DNA of 64,000 nucleotides from DASQBT01 sp049578545 (GTDB lineage: Bacteria > Pseudomonadota > Gammaproteobacteria > Burkholderiales > Thiobacillaceae), in assembly GCA_049578545.1 (NCBI GenBank), contig JBAUMF010000053.1, positions 1-64,000 on the forward strand, read 5' to 3'. A program made the position numbers and the translations under genes. Of the stretch, positions 61,353 to 64,000 are shown in pieces. Each line of letters begins with the position of its first letter. Within the stretch, counting starts at the first letter, position 1. The notes under the pieces were generated by a model that searched no databases, had not been told where the DNA came from, and saw only the letters and a list, made by a program, of their open reading frames with translations.

Positions 61353-63611
61353 ATGATAGCCCAGGAACTTGAAGTATCACTCCACATGGCGTTTATGGAG
61401 GCGCGGCAGCGTCGTCATGAGTTCATTTCGGTTGAACACCTTTTGCTTGCGATGCTGGACAATCCCTCGGCCGCTGAAGTGCTGCGGGCCTGCGGTGCCG
61501 ATATGGAGAGCTTGCGAGGCAAGCTGACTGAACATGTCAGCGCCAATACTCCGGTGGTGAGTGGCCACGACGAAGTTGACACCCAACCGACCTTGGGGTT
61601 TCAGCGGGTAATCCAGCGGGCTATTCTGCATGTCCAGTCTTCCGGCAAGAAAGAGGTGACTGGGGCCAATGTGCTTGTCGCCATCTACGGAGAAAAGGAC
61701 TCCCACGCGGCTTATTTCCTGGAACAGCAGGGAATTACGCGGCTGGATGTGGTGAATTTCATTTCCCATGGCATATCCAAGGTGCCGCAACCAAACGCTC
61801 CAAGAGGTGAAGAGCCCAGCGAGGTCCAGCAAGAGGCTGCAGCTGGGTCACCACTTGAAAGCTACACGACCAATCTGAATACGCTGGCACTTGCTGGAAA
61901 GATCGATCCATTGATTGGCCGGGACAGTGAGTTGGAGAGAGTGGTTCAGACCCTCTGCCGTCGGCGGAAGAACAATCCTCTGTTGGTAGGCGAGGCAGGT
62001 GTAGGCAAGACTGCGATAGCAGAGGGTCTGGCGCGTCGAATTGTGGAAGGCAGTGTGCCCGAAATCCTGGCGCGTAGCACGGTCTATGCGCTGGATATGG
62101 GTGCCTTGCTGGCTGGAACCAAGTACCGCGGCGATTTCGAGCAACGCTTGAAGGGCGTGCTTAAATCCCTGACAGATAATCCCAATGCCGTCTTGTTTAT
62201 CGATGAAATTCATACGCTTATTGGTGCAGGGGCCGCATCCGGCGGAACCCTGGACGCGTCCAATCTGTTGAAACCGGCATTGTCTTCTGGACAGCTCAGG
62301 TGTATTGGTGCGACGACTTACAATGAATTCCGTGGGATTTTCGAAAAAGATCACGCCTTGTCACGCCGTTTCCAGAAGATTGACGTAAACGAGCCTTCTG
62401 TAGACGATACGGTCGCCATTCTGCGCGGCCTCAAATCACGCTTCGAGGATCATCACGGGGTGCGTTATACCGCTGCGGCACTGACAACCGCAGCGCAGCT
62501 TTCCGCCCGATATATAAGTGACAGGCACTTGCCGGACAAGGCCATTGACGTGATTGATGAGGCTGGTGCTGCCCAGCGAATCCAGCCCAAGGCAAAGCAG
62601 AAGAAACTGATCACGCCCAAGGAGATCGAGGAAATCATCGCGAAAATTGCCCGGATTCCTGCAAAGACCGTGTCTGTGGACGACCGGGAGTCACTGCAGC
62701 GTCTCGATCGTGACTTGAAAGCTGTCGTGTTCGGACAGGACAAGGCTATCGATGCGCTGGCTTCGGCCATCAAAATGTCACGCAGTGGTTTGGGCAATCC
62801 ACAGAAGCCTATTGGCTCGTTTCTGTTTTCCGGGCCAACCGGGGTGGGCAAGACCGAAGTGGCACGCCAGCTTGCGTATACCCTGGGCATTGAGCTAATC
62901 CGCTTCGATATGTCCGAATACATGGAGCGCCATGCTGTGTCCCGTTTGATCGGCGCGCCGCCCGGATATGTGGGGTTTGACCAGGGTGGATTGTTGACCG
63001 AAGCAGTCACGAAGACGCCATACGCGGTCCTGCTCTTGGACGAAATTGAAAAGGCTCATCCTGATATTTTCAACGTCTTGCTGCAAGTGATGGACCACGG
63101 GTCCCTGACGGATACCAATGGCCGCAAAGCGGACTTCCGTAATGTCATCATTATCATGACCACCAATGCCGGTGCGGAAAATCTGAGCAGAACCTCAATC
63201 GGTTTCTCCCAGACAAGCAAAGCGGGGGACGAAATGGTGGATATCAAACGTATGTTTACGCCGGAATTCCGTAATCGGCTGGATGCAATCATACAATTTG
63301 CTGCCCTTTCCACGGATATCGTCATGCGCGTCGTGGATAAATTTCTCATGCAGTTGGAGGACCAATTGCACGAGAAGAAGGTTGAAATCACCTTTACCGA
63401 TGCACTAAAAGCTTATTTGGGCAAGAAGGGCTTTGACCCGCTCATGGGCGCTAGACCGATGGCTAGATTGATTCAGGACACCATTCGGCGTGCGCTTGCT
63501 GACGAGTTGCTGTTTGGCCGGCTCAGCAATGGCGGGCATGTTACGGTTGATTTGGACGAGGCGGGTGAAATCAAACTGGTCTTCGACGAGGAGCCAGCTG
63601 TAGCTGCCTGA
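61353..63611 (+). CDS. clpA: ATP-dependent Clp protease ATP-binding subunit ClpA
   Basis: This 752-residue unfoldase has two AAA+ rings. The N-domain (1-150, FISVEHLLLAMLDNP) binds ClpS. The first Walker A is VGEAGVGKTAIAEG, the second is FSGPTGVGKTEVARQ. VLFIDEIHTLIGAG and AVLLLDEIEKAHPDIFN are the Walker B motifs. The usual C-terminal ClpP-docking loop region lies after GARPMARLIQDTIR. Confidence 0.97.
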   Translation: MIAQELEVSLHMAFMEARQRRHEFISVEHLLLAMLDNPSAAEVLRACGADMESLRGKLTEHVSANTPVVSGHDEVDTQPTLGFQRVIQRAILHVQSSGKKEVTGANVLVAIYGEKDSHAAYFLEQQGITRLDVVNFISHGISKVPQPNAPRGEEPSEVQQEAAAGSPLESYTTNLNTLALAGKIDPLIGRDSELERVVQTLCRRRKNNPLLVGEAGVGKTAIAEGLARRIVEGSVPEILARSTVYALDMGALLAGTKYRGDFEQRLKGVLKSLTDNPNAVLFIDEIHTLIGAGAASGGTLDASNLLKPALSSGQLRCIGATTYNEFRGIFEKDHALSRRFQKIDVNEPSVDDTVAILRGLKSRFEDHHGVRYTAAALTTAAQLSARYISDRHLPDKAIDVIDEAGAAQRIQPKAKQKKLITPKEIEEIIAKIARIPAKTVSVDDRESLQRLDRDLKAVVFGQDKAIDALASAIKMSRSGLGNPQKPIGSFLFSGPTGVGKTEVARQLAYTLGIELIRFDMSEYMERHAVSRLIGAPPGYVGFDQGGLLTEAVTKTPYAVLLLDEIEKAHPDIFNVLLQVMDHGSLTDTNGRKADFRNVIIIMTTNAGAENLSRTSIGFSQTSKAGDEMVDIKRMFTPEFRNRLDAIIQFAALSTDIVMRVVDKFLMQLEDQLHEKKVEITFTDALKAYLGKKGFDPLMGARPMARLIQDTIRRALADELLFGRLSNGGHVTVDLDEAGEIKLVFDEEPAVAA

Positions 63612-64000
63612 CTACACAACTGAAAAGCGACCAAAAGAAAAAAGGCGGCGCAGGTGCGCCGCCTGAAGTACTCGAGAAGACTGGAGGAGAGCCCGGGTCT
63701 CTTAAGGACCCAAATCCCGAGTGAAAAGCTGAAATCAGCTCAAAATTGAGCAGGTTTCAACCATGATTTCGGCCTTATCCGGAAAAACTTTAGGCAAATT
63801 GCTGGGGCCCTGAAGACTTATCTTCTTGTCAATAAACAAGATGATCTGGCTGATCAAAAAGAATTCATGAACTATGGATGGTTTCCCTGATGGTCGGTGT
63901 TCTTGGCTAACTGCCTTGGGGAAGAATGACAATCGACCGCGGGTGAAGCGGTTTCATCAGCAAGGCTGTGAAGATGATACGGTGCTTATACTTCTTGTCT
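63612..64000. other. non-coding right edge with a reverse-strand terminator
   Basis: No gene is convincing in the last 389 bp. A 66-codon reverse-strand frame (63735-63932) has no recognisable features. A hairpin GGGTC...GACCC lies near 63694-63710. Confidence 0.4.
63632..63663 (-). terminator. intrinsic terminator reading leftward
   Basis: GGCGGCGCA / TGCGCCGCC is a strong stem. On the reverse strand it is followed by TTTTTTCTTTT; on the + strand no T run follows. It probably ends a leftward transcript from beyond the window's right edge, although it may also slow clpA transcripts. Confidence 0.65.

Noticed and set aside
63735..63932. 65-codon reverse frame at the right edge
   Set aside because: No domain or ribosome site; probably chance.

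Overview
The window reads as a chromosomal segment of a betaproteobacterium, probably of the Nitrosomonadales type (Sulfuricella/Thiobacillus-like). This is inferred from gene order (hisDCBHAFIE-tatABC, sdhCDABE-gltA-sucAB, ftsK-lolA-rarA-serS), the many small c-type cytochromes and the protein sequences. No database search was possible. Conserved core blocks alternate with two accessory regions.

Region 1 (1-11,100) is accessory and partly decayed. A possible group II intron tail lies at the left edge. Two copies of a 135-bp direct repeat (124-258, 6250-6383) bracket a metal and envelope-stress cluster: a CDF cation transporter, a CusF-domain fragment, a Cys/His-bearing exported peptide, a Met/Gly-rich Spy-like protein, a SHOCT membrane protein, an HMA-like small protein and a monohaem cytochrome. 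A SIR2 fragment lies among them. Next come a RibD-like reductase, a RES-Xre toxin-antitoxin pair with a palindromic operator, and two truncated genes meeting head to head (integrase C-terminus and helicase-associated nuclease C-terminus). A Fur-family regulator with a Fur-like box closes the region.

Region 2 (11,256-53,344) is core. It holds histidine biosynthesis from hisD onward (hisG is not upstream), a HIT hydrolase, the Tat translocase, an ammonium transporter, an IS3 remnant, dnaE, acyP-metG, tfoX-like, acnA, malic enzyme and two paralogous cytochromes c. These are followed by the TCA operon sdhCDABE-gltA-sucAB, whose SucB shows no recognisable E3-binding domain. A reverse-strand block follows (exported proteins, PhoH-like, bcp, smr, trxB), then ftsK-lolA-rarA-serS and mltF, ending at a tRNA-Ser(CGA).

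Region 3 (about 53,331-60,884) is a 7.5-kb genomic island in the 3' end of tRNA-Ser. It is bounded by a 14-bp direct repeat and carries a P4-type integrase at its right end. The integrase is followed by an overlapping reverse-strand series: hypothetical, AlpA-like, small Cys protein, RepA-like ATPase, repeat-bearing proteins. Three diverged ~60-bp repeats and a dense GTTGC-repeat tract lie within it. At its left end is an integron-like module: an attI1-like site with a LexA half-site beside it, then two cassettes (a HEPN/MtlR-like protein and an HNH endonuclease), each ending in an attC-like hairpin. No integron integrase gene is present. Beyond the island the core resumes with clpS-clpA.
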